A program made the translations under genes and the position numbers. This document shows positions 41,600 through 50,806 of a stretch of 64,000 nucleotides of DNA, piece after piece. The stretch is from Paraburkholderia sp. PGU19 (lineage in GTDB: Bacteria > Pseudomonadota > Gammaproteobacteria > Burkholderiales > Burkholderiaceae). Within the stretch, counting starts at the first letter, position 1; each line of letters starts with the position of its first letter. Below the pieces are notes generated by a model that worked only from the letters and a program-made list of their open reading frames with translations, was not told the origin of the DNA and did not search any database. The DNA lies in the NCBI RefSeq assembly GCF_013426915.1, contig NZ_AP023181.1:806001-870000 (forward strand). The letters are read 5' to 3'.

Positions 41600-42370
41600 G
41601 GCGCCTTCGCGGCGCGGGCGGTTTGGTCTTTTTGCCTTTGCGGTGGCATCTGGTTTGGTTTTTCGGGCTTTGCGCTGGCATCCGCGTTATGCCTTCGTGC
41701 TTCATGCGTCGCCCCTGTGCGGGGCGGCACCTACTTTTCTTTGCCGCCGCAAAGAAAAGTAGGCAAAAGAAAGCGGCTCACACCGCCAGCTTTTGTTTTT
41801 GCCTGAGGGCCCCCAACCGGTCCTACGCTTCACACGGCGGCGTCTTCGTTTGCGTGCGTTGCCAACGCTTCGAATGAATGCCTCACCCACTTCAAGCACC
41901 CACGCCCGGGCTAGCGGCAGCGAATGGTATGTGCCGCCCAGGTGGCAAACTGTGTGTAGGTTGTAGCGGCTTATAGCCTGGCGCTCTTACAGGGTGGAAC
42001 GCGTGCGCTATCGGTCCGGAGTGAGACGTTTGCAGTACTACGGCCAACACACAGTTTGCCACCTAGGCGGCGGCGGAATATCTGGCACGGTGTGCCGCAA
42101 CGCGGGCGCGTGGAGTAGGTGAGGCGCTCTTTCAATGCGCTGGCAACGAACGTGGGTCACGTGGTTGCCGTGTGAAGTGCAAGAACCTTCGGGGGCCCTC
42201 AGGCAGGAAGAAGAATTGGCGGTGTGAGCCGCTTTCTTTTGCCTACTTTTCTTTGCGGCGGCAAAGAAAAGTAGGTGCCGCCCCGCACAGGGGCGACGCT
42301 TGAAGCAAGCTAACAAAACGCGGATGCCAGCGCAAAGCCCAAAAAACCAAACCGGATGCCAGCGCAAAGA
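41600..42370. repeat. intergenic inverted-repeat element, copy 3 (beta-core-alpha)
   Basis: The ~0.9 kb between the hydrolase start and the cupin stop is the third copy. Stem-loops CCTACTTTTCTTTGC/GCAAAGAAAAGTAGG lie at 41730-41763 and 42242-42275, the CGCCCC/GGGGCG hairpins outside them, and the TGGCAAACTGTGTGTAGG inner repeat near 41943-41960 mirrors 42047-42064. Arm order is beta then inverted alpha, as in copy 2 and opposite to copy 1. The outer TTGTCTGCGACGC motif of copies 1 and 2 is missing here. The left flank is G/T-rich and the right flank A/C-rich. No protein gene is supported. Confidence 0.85.
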
Positions 42371-42400
42371 CAAAAAAACAAAACACAAAACCACTTGCGA

Positions 42401-42811
42401 CTATTCAACAACGCCGTACGGCAACACCTCCTCCACCTCATCGGGACGATTCCGCGCCACGACCGCCCGCGCCGGCTCCGTCATGCTGAGATTGAAAGGC
42501 TGATGCGGCACGCCAGGAGGAATGAACAGAAAGTCCCCTGCTTCCGTGATGATCGACTGACGCAGACCCGGTCCATAACGGGTCTCCACGCGCCCTTCGA
42601 GCACATAGATTCCCGTTTCATAACCGCAATGGATGTGAGGCTCGGCATGCCCGCCGGGCGGAACGACGACGAGATGCATCGACAGGCCCTGCGCGCCCGC
42701 CGTCGTTGACGAAATGCCGACGAAGTACGGCAAGCGCTGCGTCGTGGCAATTTCCCTGTCGGGACGCACGACGACAAGTTGCGCGAGTTCGCGCTGTGAA
42801 TCGTCTTCCAT
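42401..42811 (-). CDS. cupin domain protein
   Basis: 136 aa Cupin_2 barrel. Metal ligands of motif 1 are visible as H59, H61 and E65 in EPHIHCGYE with the later His of motif 2 in PGVPHQPFN (~102); an iron or manganese site is likely. ATG 42811 is 7 bases after GGGAG. Function cannot be fixed from sequence: such proteins range from dioxygenases to regulators. Its stop codon directly abuts the outer flank of repeat copy 3. Confidence 0.85.
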   Translation of the reverse strand: MEDDSQRELAQLVVVRPDREIATTQRLPYFVGISSTTAGAQGLSMHLVVVPPGGHAEPHIHCGYETGIYVLEGRVETRYGPGLRQSIITEAGDFLFIPPGVPHQPFNLSMTEPARAVVARNRPDEVEEVLPYGVVE

Positions 42812-42995
42812 ATGCGATTCTCCCGGTTCAGTGGGACGCAAAATACAGAGAGATTCTACGCCGGAGCGTCAGGCGCAAAGCCACATACGGCACGTCTCAT
42901 GAAGCGTTCACTGAACATGCTATTGGCAACGCCAGAGACTTGTAGTCGGTGTATAAGAGTCGAACGCATCGACGACATCCGCGGAGCCATCGAAC

Positions 42996-43592
42996 ATGAA
43001 AAAACGCCAGTTCCTGACCAGCGCCGCTGCCATCGGCGTCAGCATCACGCCCGCACTCGGCGCTACGAATGCGAAAGCCGCCGCATGCGCTGCGGCTCCC
43101 GCGATACTCACCGTGTCCGGCGCGATCAAACGCGAGAATCGCGGCGCGCTCGATCCGGCATTCGATCCATTGATGGCGAAGCAACTCGTCAAATTCTCGT
43201 CGGCTTATACATTCGACTATCCGTCGCTCGCGAGTCTGCCCGCCGTCACCATCAAGCCAACCATCGAGTACGACGCGAAGCAGCACACGCTAAGCGGCCC
43301 ATTGCTGGCCAAGGTACTCGAGCAGGCCGGCACACCCAGCGCGGGCGACACGAAGATTTCCTTGCGCGCCGTCGACGGATACGCAGTGTTGACCACACTC
43401 GACAACATTCGCGCGTGGCGCTTCATCGTCGCGACGCATATGGATGGCAAGCCGATGCCCTTGGGCGGCCTCGGTCCGCTATGGGCAATCTACGATGCCG
43501 ACAAGATTCCGGAACTCGCAACAAAGCCGCTCAAGGATCGCTTCGTATTGTCTCCGTGGGGCCTTTATCAGATTCAGGTATCCGAGACATAA
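42996..43592 (+). CDS. secreted molybdopterin-oxidoreductase-like (SUOX-fold) domain protein
   Basis: 198 aa. N-terminal signal peptide (KKRQFLTSAAAIGVSITPALG) with likely cleavage near NAKA-A (~28). The mature part resembles the sulfite-oxidase/YedY molybdopterin-binding fold (ILTVSGAI at the start; FDYPSLASLPAVTIK; GPLLAKVLEQAG; AVDGYAVLTTL). The only cysteine is next to the signal peptide (ACAAAP), so the usual Mo-ligating cysteine is absent and catalysis by a classical Mo centre is doubtful. No heme partner gene is adjacent. It is 9 bases from the convergent psuG gene end. Confidence 0.7.
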   Translation: MKKRQFLTSAAAIGVSITPALGATNAKAAACAAAPAILTVSGAIKRENRGALDPAFDPLMAKQLVKFSSAYTFDYPSLASLPAVTIKPTIEYDAKQHTLSGPLLAKVLEQAGTPSAGDTKISLRAVDGYAVLTTLDNIRAWRFIVATHMDGKPMPLGGLGPLWAIYDADKIPELATKPLKDRFVLSPWGLYQIQVSET

Positions 43593-43600
43593 AGGCATGT

Positions 43601-44542
43601 TCATGCCGCCGCTTGTCCTTGATTGGCCAACGCGAGCGCGAGCCGCGCGCCGACCTCGGCATTGTGTTTTACCAGCGCGATATTGGTCGCAAGGCTACGC
43701 CCGCCTGTCAGCGCCTTGATGCGCGCCAGTAGAAACGGCGTCACGGCTTTTCCCGTGATGCCTTGCGTAGCGGCTTCTTCGAGCGCCTGCCGGGTCAACG
43801 TGTCGATCTCTTCGGACGGCATGGCGGCCGCCTCGGGCACGGGCGTGCTCAACACGACGCCGCCCGCGAGGCCCAGATCCCACTTGGCGCGAATGAAGCG
43901 TGCCTGCTCCGCCGCATCGTCGAGTCTGAAATCCGCGCGAAAGCCACTGTCGCGTGTATAAAACGCGGCGAAATTGTCCTGCCCACAACTGAGCACGGGC
44001 ACACCATGCGTTTCCAGATATTCCAGTGTCAGCCCGATGTCGAGAATCGATTTCGCGCCCGCACAGACCACCGCGACCGACGTTTTCGCCAGTTCCTGCA
44101 AGTCCGCTGATATGTCGAAGGTCTCCGGCGCGCCGCGATGCACGCCGCCAATGCCGCCCGTCACGAATACCTCGATCCCCGCCAGCGCGGCGCATATCAT
44201 CGTGCCTGCCACCGTCGTCGCGCCGAGTCCGCCGCTAGCCAGCACGGCCGGCAGATCGCGGCGGCTGACCTTGTGCACGTTGTCGGAGCGCGCAATCAGC
44301 TCGAGTTCGTCGTCCGACAATCCAATGCGGATACGCCCGCCGATCAGCGCGATCGTCGCGGGCTGAGCGCCGAGATCGCGGATCACCGCTTCCACTTCGC
44401 GCGCCGTCCGCACGTTCTGCGGGTAAGGCATACCGTGAGCGATGATCGTCGACTCCAGTGCGACTATCGGGCGGCCGGCCGCCTGCGCGGCCGCCACAGG
44501 TGCGCTGAACGTCAACCACGAGCGTGCGAGCTTCGAATCCAT
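43601..44542 (-). CDS. psuG: pseudouridine-5'-phosphate glycosidase
   Basis: 313 aa, the standard PsuG length. Catalytic residues known from E. coli are matched: E30 in ALESTIIAHGMPYPQN, the lysines in HKVSRRDLP (~91) and CAGAKSILD (K164), and the Asp/Thr region TGGIGGVHRGAPETFDIS. It cleaves the C-C glycosidic bond of pseudouridine 5'-phosphate to uracil and ribose 5-phosphate in the cytoplasm. The usual partner kinase psuK and a nucleoside transporter are not adjacent, so the phosphate donor step must be encoded elsewhere. Confidence 0.95.
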   Translation of the reverse strand: MDSKLARSWLTFSAPVAAAQAAGRPIVALESTIIAHGMPYPQNVRTAREVEAVIRDLGAQPATIALIGGRIRIGLSDDELELIARSDNVHKVSRRDLPAVLASGGLGATTVAGTMICAALAGIEVFVTGGIGGVHRGAPETFDISADLQELAKTSVAVVCAGAKSILDIGLTLEYLETHGVPVLSCGQDNFAAFYTRDSGFRADFRLDDAAEQARFIRAKWDLGLAGGVVLSTPVPEAAAMPSEEIDTLTRQALEEAATQGITGKAVTPFLLARIKALTGGRSLATNIALVKHNAEVGARLALALANQGQAAA

Positions 44543-44770
44543 GTCGACAGGTTCCGCAATGTGATGCGCTCAAGTATGCAGCAGAACGCGCGTTCGGAAT
44601 GACGACGCAGTATCGATGCGGCCCGACCGATAGCTACGCCCTTCAATCGCCATACAGCGAGTTGACGCATATCATCATGATTCCGAGAGCACACGCCGCG
44701 CTCACAACGGAAAAGCACAGACGTTCAGATGTAGAGCGTGTCGGACGATCGATTTCGGCCGGGAGGTGCC

Positions 44771-47518
44771 ATGCAGCCTGCAAGTGCAATCAATCTGCTC
44801 CAGTCGAAGGAAGGTTCGCGTCTTCATGGCCCGGACCTCGCGCGTTGGCGCCGCTGGGGACCGTATCTGAGCGACCGCCAATGGGGCACCGTGCGCGAGG
44901 ACTACAGCGAGTACGGCACCGCATGGGATTACTTTCCGCACGACCATGCGCGCAGCCGGATGTATCGCTGGGGCGAGGATGGCATCGCCGGCTTCGGCAA
45001 TGATCCGCTCGACTGGTGCGTGTCACTGGCGCTCTGGAACGGACACGACCCCATCATCAAGGAACGACTGTTCGGCCTGACGAACGCGCAGGGCAATCAC
45101 GGCGAGGACGTGAAGGAGCTTTACTTCTATCTGGACGGCACGCCGACGCATTCGTACATGAAGATGCTCTACAAGTATCCTCATCACGCGTACCCGTATC
45201 AGGACCTGATCGACGAAAACGCGCGGCGCGGCGCCGACCAGCCCGAATATGAAGTGCTCGATACGGGCGTGTTCGACGACAACCGCTACTTCGACGTCTG
45301 GATCGAATATGCGAAACACACGCATGACGATATCGTCATGCGTGTGACCGTCGAAAACCGCTCGGACCAGCCCGGCACGCTGCATGTGCTGCCGCAGTTC
45401 TGGGCGCGCAACCGGTGGGCGTGGTCGGGCAAGCCCGGCAAGCCATCGCTGACCTTGGAGCCGAATGCAGCCGAAGGCGCGCGGGTCATTGCGCGCAATC
45501 CCACGCTCGACACGATGATCGTGACGGCAGCAGCGCAGCAGCCCATCGAGTGGCTCTTCTGCGAAAACGAAACCAACTCGCGCCGCATTTTCGGCATCGA
45601 CGGCGAAGGTCCGTTCAAGGACGGCTTCAACGACTATCTCGTCGATGGCGACGAACGCGCGATCCGCCGCGACAAGGGCACGCGCGCCGCCGCGCATTCG
45701 GTTCTCCAGCTTGGCCCGCATGGACAGTCGGTGCTGTATCTGCGCTGGCGACCCGAATCCGCTGTCGAGGCTGCGCCGCTCGATATGCCCGCGCTCTTCA
45801 CGCGCCGTCAGGCAGAGGCCGACGAATTCTATGCGGCGCTTCAGCACGATATCGCCGATGCCGACGCGCGTCTCGTGCAACGCCAGGCGCTCGCCGGGAT
45901 GCTATGGTCGAAGCAGTACTATCAGTTCGACGTGACGCGCTGGCACGACGGCGATCCCGGCCAGCCCGTGCCGCCGAAAGGCCGCAGGCGTGGCCGCAAT
46001 GCGGACTGGCGGCACATGTGCAACGGCGACATCGTGTCGATGCCCGACAAATGGGAGTACCCGTGGTATGCATCGTGGGACCTCGCGTTTCATGCAGTCG
46101 CATTCGCTGTCGTCGATCCCGACTTTGCGAAGAAGCAATTGCAGCTGCTCGTGAAAGAGCGCTACATGCATCCCAACGGGCAATTGCCCGCCTACGAGTG
46201 GGCATTCGGCGATGCGAATCCGCCTGTGCATGCGTGGGCTACGTGGCGTGTCTATGAACTCGACCGCGAGATAACGGGTGTCGGCGATCACGAGTTTCTT
46301 GAAGTGATGTTCCATAAGCTGCTGCTCAATTTCTCGTGGTGGGTCAACCGCAAGGACGCCGACGACCGCAACATCTTCCAGGGCGGATTTCTCGGGCTCG
46401 ACAATATCGGCATCTTCGATCGCTCTTCTCCGCTGCCGACGGGCGGCCGCATCGATCAGGCGGACGGCACCGCGTGGATGGCCTCGTATGCACTCGATCT
46501 GATGCAGATCGGACTCGAACTCGCGATGACGAACACGGCGTACGTCGAAATCGCAGTGAAGTTCTTCGAGCACTTTCTGTATATCGCGGAAGCCGTCAGT
46601 TGCGGCGGCGAAGTCTGCAATACAGGACTGTGGGACGGACGCGATGAATTCTTCTATGACGTGCTGCATCTTCCAGATGGCGCGCGCGTACCGATGCGCA
46701 TTCGTTCGATCGTCGGCTTGATTCCGCTGTTCGCGGTGCACGTGCTCGACGAGCAGATACATGGCCATTTACCTGGATTGCGCGAACGGCTCGCATGGTT
46801 TCTCGATCACCGGCCGAATCTGGCACGGCTCGTATCGCGCTGGACGGAATCCGGCAAAGGCAACACATCCTTGCTCTCGCTCTTGCGCGGACACAGAATG
46901 AAATCGCTGCTCAAGCGCGCGCTCAATGAGGACGAATTCCTCTCCCCGTATGGCGTGCGGGCGCTCTCGCGTGTGCATCTCCAGGAACCGTATGTTTTCG
47001 ATCATGACGGCGTGCATGTCTGCATCGAATATCAACCTGCCGAATCGGACTCGCGCGTGTTCGGCGGCAACTCCAACTGGCGCGGCCCCGTGTGGATACC
47101 CGTCAACTATCTGCTGATCGAATCGCTATACGAATTCCATCGTTACTATGGCGACGAGTTCCGCATCGAGCATCCAACAGGATCGGACCACTTCTCGTCG
47201 CTCAGCGAAGTCGCCGACGATCTCGCGCGGCGCGTCACGACCCTCTTCATGAAGAACGAGCAAGGCGTGCGGCCCGTGATGGCCGCGTATCCGATGCTGC
47301 AGGCGGACCCGCGTTCACAGGATCTGATCCTGTTCCATGAGTACTTTCACGGCGACAACGGGCGTGGTGTGGGCGCTTCGCATCAGACAGGGTGGACGGG
47401 ACTCGTTGCGCTGCTGCTGCAGCCGCGCATGATGAGGCTGTCCCACGTCTCGCACGATGCGGTGCCCGTCCCAACGCAAATGAAGGAAGACACGATGGCC
47501 GCGGCGATGGGGCGTTAG
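44771..47518 (+). CDS. GH63/MGH1-like glycoside hydrolase
   Basis: 915 aa cytoplasmic-looking protein (no signal peptide). The C-terminal two thirds form an (alpha/alpha)6 barrel; the SNWRGPVWIPVNYLLIESL block near 773-791 and the WDGRDEFFYD segment near 622 are signatures of GH63 and mannosylglycerate-hydrolase-like enzymes. The N-terminal part (GNDPLDWCVSLALWN and HNTHDDIVMRV-type region) is the beta domain. Substrates in the family are glucosyl or mannosyl oligosaccharides and glucosylglycerate. ATG 44771 follows GGGAGG at 5 bases; an upstream in-frame start at 44738 lacks one. A thioredoxin-like gene follows after 65 bases. Confidence 0.85.
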   Translation: MQPASAINLLQSKEGSRLHGPDLARWRRWGPYLSDRQWGTVREDYSEYGTAWDYFPHDHARSRMYRWGEDGIAGFGNDPLDWCVSLALWNGHDPIIKERLFGLTNAQGNHGEDVKELYFYLDGTPTHSYMKMLYKYPHHAYPYQDLIDENARRGADQPEYEVLDTGVFDDNRYFDVWIEYAKHTHDDIVMRVTVENRSDQPGTLHVLPQFWARNRWAWSGKPGKPSLTLEPNAAEGARVIARNPTLDTMIVTAAAQQPIEWLFCENETNSRRIFGIDGEGPFKDGFNDYLVDGDERAIRRDKGTRAAAHSVLQLGPHGQSVLYLRWRPESAVEAAPLDMPALFTRRQAEADEFYAALQHDIADADARLVQRQALAGMLWSKQYYQFDVTRWHDGDPGQPVPPKGRRRGRNADWRHMCNGDIVSMPDKWEYPWYASWDLAFHAVAFAVVDPDFAKKQLQLLVKERYMHPNGQLPAYEWAFGDANPPVHAWATWRVYELDREITGVGDHEFLEVMFHKLLLNFSWWVNRKDADDRNIFQGGFLGLDNIGIFDRSSPLPTGGRIDQADGTAWMASYALDLMQIGLELAMTNTAYVEIAVKFFEHFLYIAEAVSCGGEVCNTGLWDGRDEFFYDVLHLPDGARVPMRIRSIVGLIPLFAVHVLDEQIHGHLPGLRERLAWFLDHRPNLARLVSRWTESGKGNTSLLSLLRGHRMKSLLKRALNEDEFLSPYGVRALSRVHLQEPYVFDHDGVHVCIEYQPAESDSRVFGGNSNWRGPVWIPVNYLLIESLYEFHRYYGDEFRIEHPTGSDHFSSLSEVADDLARRVTTLFMKNEQGVRPVMAAYPMLQADPRSQDLILFHEYFHGDNGRGVGASHQTGWTGLVALLLQPRMMRLSHVSHDAVPVPTQMKEDTMAAAMGR

Positions 47519-47583
47519 CACGTCAGCGTTGCAACTGCGGAAAGAGACAAGGTTCTTCGACACTTCAAATCAAGGAGCAATGG

Positions 47584-48135
47584 ATGGGTACTGAATCTCC
47601 TCCAGGCGAACTGGGTACGGCAGCGCCCGCGTTTTCGCTGCCCGCTACCGATGGCCGCACTTATGCACTCGACGACGTACGCGGTCCGAAAGGACTCGTC
47701 GTGATCTTCATGTGCAACCATTGTCCGTACGTGCGAGCCGCGTTGCCGCGGATCGTGCGCGATGCGCGAGATCTCGCGGCGCTGGGTATCGGCACCGTCG
47801 GGATCAACTCGAACGACAGCATTACCTATTCAGAAGACTCGTTCGAGCGCATGGTCGCGCTGTCGGCTGAATGGCAGTTGCCTTTCCCCTATCTGTTCGA
47901 CAAAACGCAGCAAGTTGCGCGCGCCTATGATGCCGTCTGCACGCCGGAGTTTTACGGCTTCGATTCCGGGTTGCTGTTGCGATATCGCGGCAGACTGGAT
48001 GCCTCGCGCAAAGACCCGCTTCCCGATGCGCGCCGCGACCTGTTCGAGGCCATGCAGCAGGTCGCGCAAACGGGTGCCGCACCCGACACGCAGTATCCGG
48101 CTTTCGGCTGTTCGATCAAGTGGAAGATAGAGTGA
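47584..48135 (+). CDS. thioredoxin-like (AhpC/TSA family) protein
   Basis: 183 aa. Thioredoxin fold with C-N-H-C (C44, C47) in IFMCNHCPYVRAAL, at the position of the peroxiredoxin/thioredoxin active site, preceded by the A-P-x-F-S-L-P lead typical of AhpC/TSA proteins. No signal peptide, so cytoplasmic. The family is annotated only as thioredoxin-like; the N-H-C-P-Y variant suggests a specialised reductase or resistance protein. ATG 47584 follows AAGGAG by 7 bases. It may share a transcript with the GH63-type gene upstream. Confidence 0.88.
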   Translation: MGTESPPGELGTAAPAFSLPATDGRTYALDDVRGPKGLVVIFMCNHCPYVRAALPRIVRDARDLAALGIGTVGINSNDSITYSEDSFERMVALSAEWQLPFPYLFDKTQQVARAYDAVCTPEFYGFDSGLLLRYRGRLDASRKDPLPDARRDLFEAMQQVAQTGAAPDTQYPAFGCSIKWKIE

Positions 48136-48170
48136 GCTAACAGGCCCTCGCTTGCCTCTCATGTCCGGAC

Positions 48171-48215
48171 TTGCATAAGTTGCGCTTCGCAACTATAGTG
48201 GTTGCGAAGCGCAAC
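48171..48215 (+). promoter_or_regulatory. sigma-70 promoter overlapped by a 37-bp MarR operator
   Basis: -35 TTGCAT (48171-48176) and -10 TATAGT (48194-48199) are exactly 17 bases apart. GTTGCGCTTCGCAAC (48179-48193) and its perfect complement GTTGCGAAGCGCAAC (48201-48215) flank the -10, and each half is itself a GTTGCG/CGCAAC palindrome. Binding of the MarR-domain product would occlude the -10, so autorepression is predicted. Confidence 0.8.
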
Positions 48216-48228
48216 TAGAGCAAAGATC

Positions 48229-49230
48229 ATGGATATCATCGACACACCCATCCAATCCCGTGACTCAACCATCCTCGAACTGCGCGAGTTCTCGCGCAAG
48301 CTCGTGCGTGAACTGGGTTTCATGCGCGCCACGCTGGCGGACAGCGATCTCGCACCGTCGGCCGTGCACGCCATTCTTGAAATCGGCGCGACGCCGGGCA
48401 TTCAGGCGCGCGATCTCGCTCATCTGCTACGGCTCGACAAGTCGAACGCAAGCAGACAGGTCGCCAAACTGGAAACGGCCGGGTTCATCGAGCGCACTGC
48501 ATCGAGCGACGACGCACGCTCGTCGGAGCTTTACCTGACCAAAGCGGGCCAGCAACTGCGCAAGAAGATCGACAAGTTTGCGACCGATCAGGTGTCGAGC
48601 GCGCTGCGCAAGCTCGCGCCGTCCGATCAGCAGTCGTTGGTGCGTGCGCTCTCGCTGTACGCAAGCGCGCTCGAGCAGGACAATGATGCCAAAGAGCCGC
48701 AGCCAGCCCCTGCGTCAAACCTGCAGATCATCGAGGGCTATCAGCCCGGCTGTATTGGCGACATCGCCAGTCTTCACGCGCGCTACTATTCGGAGCATTC
48801 CGGCTTTGGCGCGTACTTCGAAAAGCTCGTTGCATCAGGGCTGGCCGAGTTTGCGGGCTCGCTTCCCGGTTCCAGCAGACAGCTTTGGCTCGTCTCGGAC
48901 AACGGTCGCACGCTGGCATCGATCGCCATCGACGGAAATGCGGAGACCCGCGTCGCGCATTTGCGCTGGTTCATCGTCGACGATTCGCTGCGCGGTTTAG
49001 GTATCGGCAGGCAGTTGATGACGCGTGCAATGACGTTCGTCGACGAACGCTTCGACGAAACCTATTTGTGGACGTTCAAGGGCCTCGACGCCGCGCGTCA
49101 TTTGTATGAAACGTTCTGCTTCCAGCTGGCCGAGGAGGCCGAGGGCACGCAGTGGGGGAAGGCCGTCGTCGAGCAACGCTTTGTTCGGCACAAAGCGTCT
49201 GTTAAACGGTCCCGCGCTAAAGCAGATTGA
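48229..49230 (+). CDS. MarR regulator fused to GNAT acetyltransferase
   Basis: 333 aa. Residues ~1-145 are a MarR winged helix-turn-helix (LELREFSRKLVRELGFMRATL; LAHLLRLDKSNASRQVAKLE; the wing DDARSSELYLT). Residues ~165-320 are a GNAT domain with DSLRGLGIGRQLM as the acetyl-CoA loop. Such bifunctional proteins are common in Burkholderia but poorly characterised; the GNAT part may sense or modify the ligand that releases DNA. ATG 48229 is 14 bases after the operator. The end overlaps the convergent HAD gene by 14 bases. Confidence 0.92.
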   Translation: MDIIDTPIQSRDSTILELREFSRKLVRELGFMRATLADSDLAPSAVHAILEIGATPGIQARDLAHLLRLDKSNASRQVAKLETAGFIERTASSDDARSSELYLTKAGQQLRKKIDKFATDQVSSALRKLAPSDQQSLVRALSLYASALEQDNDAKEPQPAPASNLQIIEGYQPGCIGDIASLHARYYSEHSGFGAYFEKLVASGLAEFAGSLPGSSRQLWLVSDNGRTLASIAIDGNAETRVAHLRWFIVDDSLRGLGIGRQLMTRAMTFVDERFDETYLWTFKGLDAARHLYETFCFQLAEEAEGTQWGKAVVEQRFVRHKASVKRSRAKAD

Positions 49231-49831
49231 AGCGCGCAAGTTCCTCCGACAGCGCGTCCGCACTGGTGAACTTGTACGCATGCAGTCCCGCGTCGATGGC
49301 GCCCGTGACATTGGCATCGGAGTCGTCGATAAAGAGCGTCGCGTTCGCTTCGACGCCAAGCTGACGAACGCAGCCCAGATATGCCTGGGCAGCGGGTTTC
49401 GCGGCGCCGAATGCCGCCGACGGATAAACGTGCGCGCCGAATAGCTGCGCGACGGGCGGATTGAGATACCCGATATGGTCGGTGACGAGCCGGCAGTTGT
49501 TCGTCAGCACGGCGATCGGATGGCGATCGGCCACTTGAGCGGCGAGCGCTAACGTTTCCGTATCCGGCGTGATCGATGCATGCCGCGCTGTCAGCCAGTC
49601 GTCACGGCTGACGGCGCAACCCAGCATGTCGCCAAGCTCGCGAAGATACGCGTCGTCGGTAATCTCACCAGCATCGGCACGCGCTTCGAGGCCCGACTCC
49701 CAGATGGCGTGACGCACCGCTTCGGGTGGCTTGCCCGTCAGCTGCGCCATGCGTTGCGTGCGCGCCGCGCGATCGTAATGCGACAACACACCTTCCATAT
49801 CGAACAGCACGAGCTTGATCGATGACCTCAT
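49217..49831 (-). CDS. HAD family hydrolase
   Basis: 204 aa. Motif I has nucleophile D11 in LVLFDMEGVL (Asp then Glu at +2, as in some phosphatases of the YihX/epoxide-hydrolase-N group), motif II is VLTNN, the conserved Lys is in AAKPAAQAY and motif IV is LFIDDSDANV. It is likely a small-molecule phosphatase. It overlaps the 3' end of the MarR-GNAT gene by 14 bases on the opposite strand and is separated from the hpa genes by 138 bases. Confidence 0.88.
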   Translation of the reverse strand: MRSSIKLVLFDMEGVLSHYDRAARTQRMAQLTGKPPEAVRHAIWESGLEARADAGEITDDAYLRELGDMLGCAVSRDDWLTARHASITPDTETLALAAQVADRHPIAVLTNNCRLVTDHIGYLNPPVAQLFGAHVYPSAAFGAAKPAAQAYLGCVRQLGVEANATLFIDDSDANVTGAIDAGLHAYKFTSADALSEELARFNLL

Positions 49832-49969
49832 GGTGCCGGCTCCGCATCAAAAGGATCCACACGATGGCGCATCCCGCCGTGCGGCGTCGAATGCGCGACG
49901 TTCTGATTGTGCCTTGATGTGCGGCCGGCCTGGTAGTTTTCAAAAAATGCGGCGATGAACCAGGCAGCG

Positions 49970-50773
49970 TTAGACGAAATTCAGTGCAATGCCGCCGAGC
50001 GGACCGTAATCGACATGAAACGTATCGCCCGCGCGCGCAGGAATGGGACTCGTGAATGAGCCGCTGAGAATCACATCGTTCGCGTTCAGCATTTCGTCAT
50101 AAGGGGCGATCTTGTTCGCGAGCCACGCGACGCCCGTCGCCGGATGATTGAGCACGGCGGCTGCAAGACCGCTCTCTTCGACCGCGCCATTCCTGTAAAG
50201 CAACGCGCCGACCCAACGCAGGTCGACATCCATCGGGCGCACGGGACGGCCGCCCATCACGATGCCCGCGTTCGCCGCAAAGTCGGAAATCGTATCGAAG
50301 ACCTTGCGCGGCGCTTTGGTCTCGCGGTCGAACTGCTCGATGCGCGCGTCGATGATCTCGACTGCGGGCGTCACATAGGCCGTTGCATCGAGCACATCAG
50401 TGAGCGTCACGCCGGGCCCTTTGAGCGGCCGCGCGAGTATGAACGCCAGTTCCACTTCGACACGCGGCGCAATGAAGCGATCGGCGCGAATGTCCTGTCC
50501 ATTTTCGATGAACATATAGTCGAGAAGCGGCGCGTAGTCCGGTTCGTCGATCTGCGACGACCGCTGCATGGCGCGCGACGTCAAGCCTATCTTGCGTCCT
50601 TTGATCACGTGCCCTTCGGCGAGCTTCATCTTGACCCACTCACGTTGAATCGCGTAACCGTCCTCGATTGTCATCTCGGGATAGGCAGCGGAAAAATGCC
50701 GCAATTGCGTACGCGTTTTTTCGGCCTGGTCGAGTTTCCCGGCGAGTTCGCGGATAGTCGTCTGGTCTAACAT
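49970..50773 (-). CDS. hpaH: 2-oxo-hept-4-ene-1,7-dioate hydratase (HpaH)
   Basis: 267 aa. It belongs to the fumarylacetoacetate-hydrolase-like hydratase family (MhpD/HpcG). Metal-ligand segment [12 protein letters not shown] (~105-116), [12 protein letters not shown] near 59-70 and the [21 protein letters not shown] end are diagnostic. It hydrates 2-hydroxy-hepta-2,4-diene-1,7-dioate in homoprotocatechuate breakdown. It is the last gene of the minus-strand hpa cluster; the aldolase hpaI normally found next is absent from the window. Confidence 0.93.
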   Translation of the reverse strand: MLDQTTIRELAGKLDQAEKTRTQLRHFSAAYPEMTIEDGYAIQREWVKMKLAEGHVIKGRKIGLTSRAMQRSSQIDEPDYAPLLDYMFIENGQDIRADRFIAPRVEVELAFILARPLKGPGVTLTDVLDATAYVTPAVEIIDARIEQFDRETKAPRKVFDTISDFAANAGIVMGGRPVRPMDVDLRWVGALLYRNGAVEESGLAAAVLNHPATGVAWLANKIAPYDEMLNANDVILSGSFTSPIPARAGDTFHVDYGPLGGIALNFV

Positions 50774-50806
50774 GTTGAGTTCCCGGTGGTCGCGCTCAGC
50801 GTTTTA

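Noticed and set aside
3640..42310. Roughly regular ~19 kb spacing of the three repeat copies
   Set aside because: Only three copies; spacing changes once the IS is removed, so regularity is not supported.
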